Source: Phycisphaerae bacterium
Lineage (GTDB): Bacteria; Planctomycetota; Phycisphaerae; FEN-1346; JAACEH01
DNA length: 64,000 nt
Assembly: GCA_012729015.1 (NCBI GenBank)
Contig: JAAYDY010000054.1
Span: forward strand, 20,876-84,875
Direction of reading: 5' to 3'
The notes below the pieces were generated by a model. It was given only the letters and a program-made list of their open reading frames with translations, did no database searches and was not told where the DNA came from. Position 1 is the stretch's first letter. Every line of letters begins with the position of its first letter. Positions 55,099 through 62,899 of the stretch are shown piece by piece. Position numbers and translations under genes: made by a program.

Positions 55099-56133
55099 TC
55101 AGTGCCTGGTCGCCCCCCTGACCGCCAATCCCTCCGTCAGCAGCCGCTGCACAATGTCGTCGCTGTCGTGGCCGGCCGCCTCGGCGTTGAACGTCGGAAT
55201 CACGCGGTGCCGCAGAACCGGCAGCGCCATGGCCCCCACGTCCTCCGTGGTCGCGTGATACCGCCCGTGCAACACGGCCCGCGCCTTCGCCGCCAGCAGC
55301 AGGAAAATCGTCGCCCGCGGCCCCGCGCCCCAGGCTACCATCTCGCCGACGAACGCCGGAGGCTGACCTTCCCCCGGCCGTGTCATCCGTGCCAGGCGAG
55401 CCGCAAACTGGTACACGTGATCCCCCACCGGCACCTTGCGGATCAGCCCCTGCATCCGCTCGATCCGCTCCCCCGTCAGCACCTCCTGCGGCTCAAACCG
55501 ATACTCCGTCGTCACCCGCTTGGCGATCTCGATCTCCTGCGCCTCCGTCGGATACGACACCTTGATCTTCATCATGAACCGGTCCAGCTGCGCCTCGGGC
55601 AGAGGATACGTCCCTTCCTGCTCAATCGGATTCTGCGTCGCCAGCACGAAGAACGGATGCGGCAACGCGTACGTCTCGCCCCCGACCGTCACCTGTCGCT
55701 CCTGCATCGCCTCCAGCAGGGCCGCCTGCGTCTTCGGCGGCGTCCGGTTGATCTCGTCAGCCAGGATCACGTGAGCGAAGAGCGGCCCCTTGACGAATCG
55801 GAACGCCCGACGCCCCGTCGTCTGGTCCTCTTCCAGGACGTCGGTTCCCGTGATGTCGGCCGGCATCAGGTCCGGCGTGAACTGGATGCGGCGAAACGTC
55901 AGGCCCAGCATCGACGCCAGCGACGAGATCAGCAGCGTCTTGGCCAGTCCGGGCACCCCTTCCAGAATGCAGTGACCGCGACACAGGATCGAGATGATCA
56001 TCTGCTCGATCACGTCGTCCATCCCGACAATCACGCCACCAAGCTCCTGCGTCAGCCGCGTGTAGTCAGCGTGAAGCGACCTGACCGCTTCGACCTCGTC
56101 GAACGATGTCGCATTGTCCCTCGTCGTCGTCAC
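55099..56133 (-). CDS. moxR: MoxR-family AAA+ ATPase
   Basis: A 344-residue MoxR AAA+ ATPase, first gene of the five-gene operon. Walker A lies in LEGVPGLAKTLLISSLA, Walker B in VILADEINRTPPKTQAALLEAMQE, sensor 1 in LATQNPIEQEGTYPLPEAQLDRFM, and the C-terminal lid has ATTEDVGAMALPVLRHRV. MoxR proteins act as chaperones that insert metals or assemble VWA-containing complexes. The start is the GTG at 56133, with AAAGGAG seven bases away; the ATG at 56202 would add an unconserved leader. Its promoter carries the same 21-bp element as the toroid genes. Confidence 0.93.
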   Translation of the reverse strand: MTTTRDNATSFDEVEAVRSLHADYTRLTQELGGVIVGMDDVIEQMIISILCRGHCILEGVPGLAKTLLISSLASMLGLTFRRIQFTPDLMPADITGTDVLEEDQTTGRRAFRFVKGPLFAHVILADEINRTPPKTQAALLEAMQERQVTVGGETYALPHPFFVLATQNPIEQEGTYPLPEAQLDRFMMKIKVSYPTEAQEIEIAKRVTTEYRFEPQEVLTGERIERMQGLIRKVPVGDHVYQFAARLARMTRPGEGQPPAFVGEMVAWGAGPRATIFLLLAAKARAVLHGRYHATTEDVGAMALPVLRHRVIPTFNAEAAGHDSDDIVQRLLTEGLAVRGATRH

Positions 56134-56265
56134 GGCCGCACTCCTTTCAGTGACTGGTGATTGCCTCGGACCCGCACAAGCCGTCCGCGAGGTGACCCTC
56201 ACAGACCCAACCGACCCGCCTGCGGCCCCAACACCCCCCGCCGCACCTCACCAACTCATGCTATC

Positions 56266-56311
56266 ACGATACACGCACAGCCGCGACACTGTCAACTATA
56301 AAACCAGTAGA
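56266..56311 (-). promoter_or_regulatory. Promoter with the shared 21-bp element, moxR operon
   Basis: On the minus strand, the 20-mer CTACTGGTTTTATAGTTGAC (56291-56310) plus T at 56311 merges with the -35 TTGACA (56290-56295), 18-bp spacer and -10 TATCGT (56266-56271). It matches the toroid promoter at 42474 exactly over 21 bp and in the same position relative to -35. Confidence 0.65.
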
Positions 56312-56334
56312 CAGAAACCCGATGATCGCCGGAT

Positions 56335-56436
56335 GCGATGTCTGCCCGTCAGACATGATTATCCCAGAGATCCCTCTCCCTGCTTGCAGGGAGAGGCGCC
56401 CCGAGCACAGTCGAGGGGCGGGGAGGGTCGAACGGA
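56335..56436. repeat. Composite repeat R4-R3
   Basis: R4 is GCGATGTCTGCCCGTCAGACAT (arms ATGTCTG/CAGACAT, 56335 on). R3 (56372-56436) begins with CTCCCTGCTTGCAGGGAG and runs through GAGGGGCGGGGAGGGTCGAA. Matching copies in the same order lie at 63490 and 63591. The 388-base interval 56134-56521 holds the moxR promoter and these repeats and no gene. Confidence 0.7.
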
Positions 56437-56521
56437 GAGAAGCTCTCGCGCAGGTGGTCTCTTGGAGAAAGACATGCGGCAGAACCGTCCCGGCAAAGCT
56501 CCCGGGACCGAGCAATCACGA

Positions 56522-57400
56522 TCACGAGACGTCCATGGCCTGCATGCGTCGCATCTCGTCCTGCTGCCTACGCCGGCGCACCACAGGAATCAGACCCCCG
56601 AAGACTGCCACGCTGATCGTGCCGCCCAGCAGCAGCGGGTACCAGACGGCATGCGGCTGTCTCATCGCCAGGGCCACAATGCCGCCCATCACCATGACCA
56701 CGCCCGCTGCGGCCACAGCGATCATCACGCCCAGGGCCGCACGGTGCAGCGACCGCCGCGACCCCATCACGCCCACGACGGCCCCGACCAGCCCCAGCGA
56801 CGCGCCGATCACGGCCCCGATCACGCCGCCGTCCCGCCGGCTCCACCAGCCGCCCTGCGCCGCCGCCAGAGGATCCTCCCCCGGTCCGAACTCGACAAGC
56901 TCCACCGAATCCAGTTCGACCGTTCCCGACCCCGGCAGAACCACCGACAGCGTCAGCCGCACGGGGCGGTCCGACCGATCGTCCAGGTATGCCGGTACCA
57001 CGAAGGCCCGCCGCTCGCAGTCGCCCGTCAGAGTCGCCATCGGCCCGCTCGCTGCCGTCGTCCGCGAGAAAAACCTGTCCCCGCCGGGCATGTGGTTCCA
57101 CATCTCCAGATACGCGTTGCCCCGGACGTTCCGGCAACGAACATGCCCCCGCACGGCATAGGTGGCCTGGGCGATCCCCGGGCTCTCGATGGACAGCACC
57201 TCGATCGTCGCCGCGCCGCCCGTGCTGCCCACCTCGAGCCGCTCGAAGGGCGTCTCGGCCGTGGCCGGCAGAACCCTGCCCTGTGGCAGAGTCCCCTGCC
57301 GCTGCGCCTCGGACCACGAGAACGTCCGTAGCGTCTCGGCTCCCCATAGCGGCGAAGCCAGTGCAACAACCAGACTAAGCGTCAGTGCGATGCGTTTCAT
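56522..57400 (-). CDS. Exported membrane protein paired with a DUF2089 regulator
   Basis: A 292-residue protein with a signal peptide (LVVALASPLWGAE), an extracytoplasmic region of about 165 residues rich in beta-strand (RLTLSVVLPGSGTVELDSVEL) and a C-terminal block of four helices (GGVIGAVIGASLGLVGAVVGVMG, LGVMIAVAAAGVVMVMGGI, HAVWYPLLLGGTISVAVFGG). I do not recognise the family. SD GGAGGGGCGAC is in place. It overlaps the end of the upstream DUF2089 gene by 26 bases, so the two are translationally linked and the regulator probably controls this product. Confidence 0.6.
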   Translation of the reverse strand: MKRIALTLSLVVALASPLWGAETLRTFSWSEAQRQGTLPQGRVLPATAETPFERLEVGSTGGAATIEVLSIESPGIAQATYAVRGHVRCRNVRGNAYLEMWNHMPGGDRFFSRTTAASGPMATLTGDCERRAFVVPAYLDDRSDRPVRLTLSVVLPGSGTVELDSVELVEFGPGEDPLAAAQGGWWSRRDGGVIGAVIGASLGLVGAVVGVMGSRRSLHRAALGVMIAVAAAGVVMVMGGIVALAMRQPHAVWYPLLLGGTISVAVFGGLIPVVRRRRQQDEMRRMQAMDVS

Positions 57401-57701
57401 GTCGCCCCTCCATTTCGCTCCGATGAACGGCCAGCAGAGCCTTCATGGTTTCGACATCCACCTTGCCGTCGGCATGAAGGGCCCTCAGCCGACGCTCGAA
57501 CTCGCTCTGGACGGTCACGTCGTCCACAAGCTTGACCTTCTCGATCAACCGGTCGAGCCGCAGGCGAATGGTCGGATACGATACCCCGTAGACCTGCGCC
57601 AATGCCTTCAGCGACCCAGAAGCCAGAAGAAACCGCTTGAGAAACGCCTGGTCCTCGTCACCCAACATATCGACCCACCGGCTGTTACTGTCCCGCGCCA
57701 T
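57375..57701 (-). CDS. DUF2089-family DNA-binding protein
   Basis: A 108-residue protein of the DUF2089 type. DEDQAFLKRFLLASGSLKALAQVYGVSYPTIRLRLDRLIEKV is the conserved helix-turn-helix, with the recognition helix around SYPTIRLRLDR. The N-terminal zinc-binding part of longer members is missing. Such small proteins usually precede a membrane-protein gene and act as its repressor. The SD is AGAGAGG. Its promoter at 57737-57764 is embedded in two palindromes, which fits autoregulation. Confidence 0.8.
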   Translation of the reverse strand: MARDSNSRWVDMLGDEDQAFLKRFLLASGSLKALAQVYGVSYPTIRLRLDRLIEKVKLVDDVTVQSEFERRLRALHADGKVDVETMKALLAVHRSEMEGRHETHRTDA

Positions 57702-57727
57702 GGCTCAAAACCTCTCTTTTGTTCATT

Positions 57728-57770
57728 GCCGATTCAATTATGATCGGCATTTTGTGAAAGTCAACTTTCA
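57728..57770 (-). promoter_or_regulatory. Promoter of the DUF2089 gene with two operator-like dyads
   Basis: On the minus strand, TTGACT (57759-57764), 16-bp spacer and CATAAT (57737-57742). TGAAAGTCAACTTTCA (57755-57770) is a 7-bp perfect dyad with a two-base centre that covers the -35 box. GCCGAT and ATCGGC (57728-57733 and 57743-57748) form a second dyad covering the -10 box. Both are well placed for repressor binding. Confidence 0.65.
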
Positions 57771-57931
57771 TATTATTAATCTGTCCTCCCCTCCTGCTCA
57801 TCTCGATGCGATAGGCCATGACCGTATCAGGACTTGCGACACACCCGGGCTTCCCCCACCCGGCGGACTTCCGCGTTTGACAAACCCGGGACCCCCCGGA
57901 AAAATCCCCTCCCAATTCCTGTTTCACGGTT

Positions 57932-57960
57932 TGCTTTTCCGACGAGAATGCGCCATATTG
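57932..57960 (+). promoter_or_regulatory. Promoter of the PEP-CTERM esterase gene
   Basis: TTGCTT (57932-57937), 17-bp spacer, CATATT (57955-57960). An alternative pair, TTGACA (57877-57882) with AAAAAT 18 bp downstream, lies just before it. The interval 57771-58048 shows no gene. Confidence 0.45.
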
Positions 57961-58048
57961 TACTTTGATGCCCGCATCGTTGTAGAAACATGGGGCCCTT
58001 CAAGTTAGGCGGTTTGACTGGCATTCCGATGAAGGCTGGGAGCTGAGC

Positions 58049-58951
58049 ATGGGAATCATGAGAACACTGGGAATCATCGTTCTGGCGTTGGCACTGGCCT
58101 CCGTCGCCGCCCACACCACCGTGGCCGGCGAACTCGGCGCCCCCGTAGACAAGCAGTTCATCGCCACGCTCGACGGCACCGTCCAGAAGTACGTCGAGAT
58201 GCTCCCCGTGGGATTTGATAACTCGCAGCCCCACGATATCCTCATTGCCCTGCACGGCCACAACTCCGACCGATGGCAGTTTGTCACGGGCACACAGAGC
58301 GTGCTCACCGGCACCCGGGCCGCTGCTGCCGCCCACGAGATGATCTTCATCTCGCCCGACTACCGAGCCATCGCCTCGTGGATGGGGCCGGCCGCCGAAG
58401 CCGACATGGTCCAGCTCATCGCCCTGCTCAGGGCACAGTACAACGTGCGCAATGTCATCATGTGCGGATCGTCGATGGGTGGAACCAGCGCACCGATCTT
58501 TGCAGCCCTTCACCCGGATCTGATCGAAGGAGTCTGCGGTTTCAATGGAACAGCCAACATGGTCGAATTCAACAACCCCGCCTTCCTGCCGGCCATTGCG
58601 CTCAGCTACGGTGGAACCAAGGAACAGGTGCCCGAGCAGTACATCATGCGGAGCACGGAACTCGTCCCTGGGCAGTTTCTCTCCATGCCTGTGGCTCTCA
58701 CGGTCGGCGGCAAGGACACCGACGTCCCGCCCGACAGTATGCGCCGCCTCGCCGCCAGCCTTGAAGCACTGAACCACCCGTGTTTCATGATGACGGACAA
58801 CCCGTACGTAGGCCATTCGACCACTTATGCCGACACCGTGGCCAGCTTGGACTTCGTCATCAATGCCGCCGCCATCCCGGAACCCGCCACGCTGGGCCTT
58901 CTGGGCGCCGGCATCGCGGGCCTCGTGCTTCGTCGCCGCCGCGCACACTGA
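58049..58951 (+). CDS. PEP-CTERM-anchored alpha/beta-hydrolase (esterase type)
   Basis: A 300-residue exported protein. A signal peptide (VLALALASVAAHTTVAG) is followed by an alpha/beta-hydrolase with LIALHGHNSDRW, the nucleophile elbow GSSMGG and the conserved VGHSTTY near the end of the domain. The C-terminus is a PEP-CTERM sorting signal: IPEPATLGLLGAGIAG, hydrophobic, then RRRR. The protein should be released or anchored at the cell surface by an exosortase/archaeosortase-like system, none of which is in the window. GGGAG is just upstream of the ATG. Confidence 0.85.
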   Translation: MGIMRTLGIIVLALALASVAAHTTVAGELGAPVDKQFIATLDGTVQKYVEMLPVGFDNSQPHDILIALHGHNSDRWQFVTGTQSVLTGTRAAAAAHEMIFISPDYRAIASWMGPAAEADMVQLIALLRAQYNVRNVIMCGSSMGGTSAPIFAALHPDLIEGVCGFNGTANMVEFNNPAFLPAIALSYGGTKEQVPEQYIMRSTELVPGQFLSMPVALTVGGKDTDVPPDSMRRLAASLEALNHPCFMMTDNPYVGHSTTYADTVASLDFVINAAAIPEPATLGLLGAGIAGLVLRRRRAH

Positions 58952-59046
58952 CGCACCGCATCCACGCCAACCGCACCGGCAGCCACCGCGTGACCGGGGG
59001 CCCCTTGCTTCTCTTCATGTGAATGCACGCCCGCGGAACTGCACGG

Positions 59047-59074
59047 TTGACTTCCGCCGTAAAAGGCGCAGAAT
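59047..59074 (+). promoter_or_regulatory. Possible promoter of the BlaI-type gene
   Basis: TTGACT (59047-59052), 16-bp spacer, CAGAAT (59069-59074), about 55 bases before the start. The -10 box matches only in part. Confidence 0.35.
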
Positions 59075-59128
59075 AGTGATTGCCGACGTCGTGCGGCATC
59101 GGTGTTCAGTTGTTCAGGAGTCTGTTCG

Positions 59129-59512
59129 ATGGCCAGACCGCGCAGCCCGCATCCTACGCCCGCCGAACTGGAGATTCTCCAGGTCATCTGGGACCGCGGC
59201 CCGTCCACCGTTCGCGACGTCATGACCGTGCTCAACCGCACGCGCCGCCGTGCTTATACGTCGATCATGAGCCTGATGAACGTCATGGCCGACAAGGGCC
59301 TGCTGACCCGCAAACCGCACGGACGCGCCTTCGTATACGCCGCCGAATCGCCCCGCGAAAAGACCCTCTCCCGACTCATCGGCGACCTCGCCAAGCGGGC
59401 TTTCCGCGGCTCCGTCGGGACCATGGTCTGCCGACTCATCGAAGACGCCGACCTCACCAGCGAAGAACTCAACGAAATCCGCGAGACAATTGCCCGCCAG
59501 AAGGACGCCTGA
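59129..59512 (+). CDS. BlaI/MecI-family transcriptional repressor
   Basis: A 127-residue winged-helix regulator. PTPAELEILQVIWDRGPSTVRDVMTVLN and SIMSLMNVMADKGLLTRKPHGRAFVYAA are the family's DNA-binding region, and the C-terminal helices (LSRLIGDLAKRAFRGS, ADLTSEELNEIRETIARQKDA) form the dimer domain. In many bacteria it is paired with a BlaR1-type membrane protease; none is adjacent here, so its sensor is elsewhere or missing. The ATG at 59129 has CAGGAG upstream. It converges with the PAC2 gene at a 17-base gap. Confidence 0.9.
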   Translation: MARPRSPHPTPAELEILQVIWDRGPSTVRDVMTVLNRTRRRAYTSIMSLMNVMADKGLLTRKPHGRAFVYAAESPREKTLSRLIGDLAKRAFRGSVGTMVCRLIEDADLTSEELNEIRETIARQKDA

Positions 59513-59529
59513 CGCCCGCACCCGCCGCC

Positions 59530-60399
59530 TCAGTCCAGCCGAATGCCCTGATCCTGAAGCCATTGCCGCAGGTCGCCCATCTCCGTGTTGAACAACTCCT
59601 GGTCATACTCGGCTTCCAGCCGGCGAATCTGCTCGGGAAGCCCCTCGCGACTCTGAACAGCCGCCGTCAGCCGCTCCTCGAACAGGTCGCTCGCCCGCCG
59701 CATCAGGTCCAGGTCCACGCGCAGATCCAGCATCGCCGCCAGCCGCCGCACCATCGCTTCGATGCACTTGGGGTTGCGGCCCTGGACGTAGGCCGGGATC
59801 TCCGCCACCAGCGACACCACCTCCACGCCTCGGGCCGACGCCACCGACGTCAGGTGCGTAACAAGGCTCCCAGGCCCCTCGTAGGTGCTGAACCGGACCC
59901 CGTACTGCTCCAGTTCCGGCTTCAACGAGGCGTCCGAGACCGAGGCGTAGATACGAGGCTCGCGCGTGTGTGGCGTCAGGCCCGAGTAGCTGCCCACGAA
60001 GTAAATCCGCCGCACCCCGAAACGCGACGCCGCCTCCAGCAGGCACTCCAGATACCCGCCCCAGTGGATGTGCGGCTCCCTGCCCTGAAACAGAATCAAC
60101 GGGTGCCCCGGACTCCCGTGGAACACGTTCGACGGCATCGCGAACCGCCGGATGAGGCCGTCCTCGATCTTCACGTCAGGCCGGAACAGGGCCGACACGT
60201 CCATCGGCCCGGGGAAATTGAGAATGTAGAAGTCCTCGGGGTCGATCTCGGCCAACGGCCGCATGTGCAACTGCTCGATCAGAAAACCGACCGATCCGGT
60301 CGAGACCTCCCCGCCGTCCATCCAGCCCGTCAGCGACAGGACCATGGCGGTCGCCTGCGTGTCGGACCGCGACAGAAACCGCAGTTGCGGGCAAGCCAT
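59530..60399 (-). CDS. PAC2-family protein
   Basis: A 289-residue PAC2-family protein. The N-terminal LSLTGWMDGGEVSTGSVGFLIEQ, HPLILFQGREPHIHWGGYLE, RIYFVGSYSGLTPHTREPRIYAS and the later VSLVAEIPAYVQGRNPKCIEAMVRRL are conserved blocks of the group that includes archaeal proteasome assembly chaperone-like proteins. The bacterial role is unknown; no proteasome genes are visible here. The ATG at 60399 follows GGAGGCAGG. The alpha/beta-hydrolase gene begins 29 bases beyond, on the same strand and upstream, so they may share a transcript. Confidence 0.85.
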   Translation of the reverse strand: MACPQLRFLSRSDTQATAMVLSLTGWMDGGEVSTGSVGFLIEQLHMRPLAEIDPEDFYILNFPGPMDVSALFRPDVKIEDGLIRRFAMPSNVFHGSPGHPLILFQGREPHIHWGGYLECLLEAASRFGVRRIYFVGSYSGLTPHTREPRIYASVSDASLKPELEQYGVRFSTYEGPGSLVTHLTSVASARGVEVVSLVAEIPAYVQGRNPKCIEAMVRRLAAMLDLRVDLDLMRRASDLFEERLTAAVQSREGLPEQIRRLEAEYDQELFNTEMGDLRQWLQDQGIRLD

Positions 60400-60428
60400 G
60401 GTCCTGCCTCCACGGGGGCGGGCGCCGG

Positions 60429-61205
60429 CTACAGGTGCTCCTTGAACCACGCGACCGTGCGCGGCACGAGAATCTGCCGGTGGTCGCAGTTCATGAACAC
60501 GTGGTCGGCCCCTTCGATGAACAGGTGTTCGGTCCTTGCTCCGGGGCGCTTTTTCAGAACGCGGACCCAGTGCATGCCTTCCTGGAGCGGCACCGAACCG
60601 TCCCGCGTTCCGTGGACAAGCAGCACCGGCCCGCCGTACTTCGCAATCTCGTCGAACGGATCGTGCTGGACGATGTCGTCGAGCCACGCCTGGCTCAGCC
60701 GCAGCCCCGCAAAGTCCAGCCAGCCGCGATCCTTCAGGCTCTGCTTCTGCTCGGGCGTCTGGTTCCAACGCCGACACTGCATGGTGAATCCCGCAGCCGA
60801 CCACAGGGCGACGGCCTTGGCCTGATCGGGCCGCGCGCCGGCCGTGCAGGCCGCCATGAACCCGCCGAACGACAGGCCCAGCAGCCCCACCCGGCTTGCG
60901 TCGATGCCGGCGCACGACCGCATGAAATCCAGTGCCGCCAGGGCGTCCGCCCGCTCCGTCGAGGCCGTCATCTCCACAAAATCGCCGTCGCTCTCGCCGC
61001 TGCCGCCAAAGTCGAACCGCAGCGACGCGATGCCCGCCGACTCCAGCGCCCGCGACGCCTCACGAAACAGGAACCCCGCCTCCAGCCGCTGACCGGTGAA
61101 TCCGTGCATGATCACAACGCCCGGGTGCGGCCCCTTGCCGGCCGGATGATGAAGGCTCCCGCGAATCGTCCCGAGACTGCCCTCAAACTCAACCATCGTC
61201 ACCAT
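60429..61205 (-). CDS. Cytoplasmic alpha/beta-hydrolase
   Basis: A 258-residue alpha/beta-hydrolase of the acyl-esterase/lysophospholipase-like type. The oxyanion region is VIMHGFTGQR, the nucleophile Ser is in LLGLSFGGFMA, the acid in LLVHGTRDGSVP and the His in IEGADHVF. No signal peptide is present. The start at 61205 is chosen because AAGGAG lies eight bases upstream. A TATACT box on the minus strand at 61238-61243 is a plausible -10. The gene is divergent from dapA. Confidence 0.85.
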   Translation of the reverse strand: MVTMVEFEGSLGTIRGSLHHPAGKGPHPGVVIMHGFTGQRLEAGFLFREASRALESAGIASLRFDFGGSGESDGDFVEMTASTERADALAALDFMRSCAGIDASRVGLLGLSFGGFMAACTAGARPDQAKAVALWSAAGFTMQCRRWNQTPEQKQSLKDRGWLDFAGLRLSQAWLDDIVQHDPFDEIAKYGGPVLLVHGTRDGSVPLQEGMHWVRVLKKRPGARTEHLFIEGADHVFMNCDHRQILVPRTVAWFKEHL

Positions 61206-61276
61206 TCCACCACTCCTTGCCTGTGTTGCCGGAACCAAGTATAGTGGCCCCTGATGCCCCTGAGAAGGCCAAATCG

Positions 61277-61304
61277 TTGCACTTCGCGGGCTCTGTGGTA
61301 TAAT
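61277..61304 (+). promoter_or_regulatory. Promoter of dapA
   Basis: TTGCAC (61277-61282), 16-bp spacer and a perfect TATAAT (61299-61304), about 50 bases before the GTG. Confidence 0.65.
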
Positions 61305-61355
61305 CGCGCCCCGTTGCACAATACCTGGTGATCCACGGAGTTAAGGAGACAGAGC

Positions 61356-62222
61356 GTGTTTCAAGGCAGCCTGGTAGCCATGGTCACTCCGTTCAACGGC
61401 GAACGAGTGGACTTCGACAGGATTCGCGAACTGGTCGACTGGCACATCGACCAGGGCACCGACGGACTGGTCCCCATGGGCACCACCGGCGAGTCGCCCA
61501 CCGTCATGGTCGAGGATCACGAGAAGGTCATCGAGACCGTCGTCAAACAGGCCGCCGGCCGCGTTCCCGTCATCGCCGGCACCGGAGGCAACTCCACCGC
61601 CGAGGCCCTCGAACTCACCCGGTTCGCCCGCAGCGTCGGCGCCGATGCCACGCTCCAGGTCTGCCCCTACTACAACAAGCCGACCCAGGAAGGCCTCTAT
61701 CGCCACTTCGCCGCCATCGCCGAACAGGTGGACCTGCCGATGGTCCTCTACAACGTCCCAGGCCGCACCGCCGTCAGCATGGCGCCGCAGACCGTCGCAC
61801 GCCTCGCCCAGCTCAAGAACGTCGTGGCCATCAAGGAAGCCAGCGGCTCCATGGACCAGACCAGCGAGATTCTCTCACTGTGCGACATCACCGTCCTCTC
61901 CGGCGACGACAGCCTCACGCTGCCCCTCATGGCCATCGGCGCCAAGGGCGTCATCAGCGTCGTGGCCAACATCGTCCCGGCCGACGTCCATCAACTCACC
62001 GTCGCCGCCCTCAAGGGCGATTTCGCCGCAGCGCTCCAGATGCATCGCAAACTCTTCCCGCTCTGCCGGGCCATGTTCTTCGAGACCAACCCCATCCCGG
62101 TCAAGACGGCCTGCGGCATCCTCAAGCTCTGCTCGCCCGAACTGCGACTGCCCTTGTGCGAAATGAGCAGCGACGCACGCAAGAAAATGGAGCAGGCCAT
62201 GAAGGAATACGGTCTCATCTGA
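61356..62222 (+). CDS. dapA: 4-hydroxy-tetrahydrodipicolinate synthase
   Basis: A 288-residue class I aldolase that condenses pyruvate with aspartate semialdehyde in lysine and diaminopimelate synthesis. The motif GTTGESPTV binds the substrate carboxylate, the proton-relay Tyr is in YYNKPTQEGLY, VLYNVPGRT precedes the Schiff-base lysine in VVAIKEASGSM, and GDDSLTLPLMAIGAKG completes the barrel. The start is GTG with AAGGAG upstream. The downstream hairpin at 62259-62300 may end the transcript. Confidence 0.96.
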   Translation: MFQGSLVAMVTPFNGERVDFDRIRELVDWHIDQGTDGLVPMGTTGESPTVMVEDHEKVIETVVKQAAGRVPVIAGTGGNSTAEALELTRFARSVGADATLQVCPYYNKPTQEGLYRHFAAIAEQVDLPMVLYNVPGRTAVSMAPQTVARLAQLKNVVAIKEASGSMDQTSEILSLCDITVLSGDDSLTLPLMAIGAKGVISVVANIVPADVHQLTVAALKGDFAAALQMHRKLFPLCRAMFFETNPIPVKTACGILKLCSPELRLPLCEMSSDARKKMEQAMKEYGLI

Positions 62223-62258
62223 CCCAGCAGCCGACACACGGCCCTCCGCGGGAAACGA

Positions 62259-62300
62259 CAGACGGCGGTCAACCATGGCACGGAGGTTGGCCGCCGTCTG
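62259..62300. terminator. Bidirectional hairpin between dapA and the isomerase gene
   Basis: CAGACGGCGGTCAACC (62259-62274) pairs with GGTTGGCCGCCGTCTG (62285-62300) over 16 bp with one mismatch. It lies between convergent genes. No T-run follows, so the terminator role is inferred from position and strength. Confidence 0.55.
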
Positions 62301-62341
62301 ACTGCGCCGACGGCCCTTACGGCCGCCGCACGCCGACAAAC

Positions 62342-62899
62342 CTACTCCAGATTCGCGTGACGCTGCTGAATCTCCTCTTCCGACCGACCCAGTTGCGTCC
62401 CGATCTCGAACGCCATCGCGTCCGACAGAATCAGCAGGCTCTGCTCGAACAGCGACCCGGCATACTGCGCCGACGGCTGCCCCGCATCCGGAGCCTTCTT
62501 GTGCGGCGCATCGAGCACCAGCACAATGTCCGCCGTCGTCGCGATCGGCGAGTCCGGGTCCGCTGTCACCGCAACCACCTGCGCGCCGACCTTCTTGGCC
62601 TCGCGGCTCACGAGAACGGCCACCTGCGTCCGACCGCTGGCGCTGCACACCACCAGACAATCGTCCGGCCCAATGGCCGGCGTCGTCGTCTCGCCCACCA
62701 CGTACGTGTGCAGGCCCAGGTGCATCAACCGCATTGCGAAGCACCGCGCCATCAGCCCCGACCGACCTCCGCCCGCCACGTACACCCGATCGGCCTTCAT
62801 CAACTGCTTGACGACCCGATCCACCGTCCCGCGGTCCACGCCGGCCAGCACGCTCTTGATCTCGTCGAAAATCCGACGAACGTGTTGTTGGAATCTCAT
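62342..62899 (-). CDS. hxlB: 6-phospho-3-hexuloisomerase-like SIS protein
   Basis: A 185-residue SIS-domain isomerase. The sequence VYVAGGGRSGLMARCFAMRLMHLG and DDCLVVCSASGRTQVAVLVSREAKK contain the phosphosugar-binding Ser/Gly loops, and the protein ends in RHANLE, the hallmark tail of PHI enzymes. PHI interconverts 3-hexulose 6-phosphate and fructose 6-phosphate in the ribulose monophosphate pathway or its reverse, which supplies pentoses. The partner hexulose-6-phosphate synthase is not in this window. The start overlaps the peroxiredoxin stop by four bases (ATGA). Confidence 0.85.
   Translation of the reverse strand: MRFQQHVRRIFDEIKSVLAGVDRGTVDRVVKQLMKADRVYVAGGGRSGLMARCFAMRLMHLGLHTYVVGETTTPAIGPDDCLVVCSASGRTQVAVLVSREAKKVGAQVVAVTADPDSPIATTADIVLVLDAPHKKAPDAGQPSAQYAGSLFEQSLLILSDAMAFEIGTQLGRSEEEIQQRHANLE

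Noticed and set aside
42475..56310. The inverted 21-bp pair read as terminal repeats of a mobile element
   Set aside because: Each copy overlaps a good -35 box at the right distance from a -10 and a gene start, no transposase lies inside and no target duplication is visible; promoter use explains them better.
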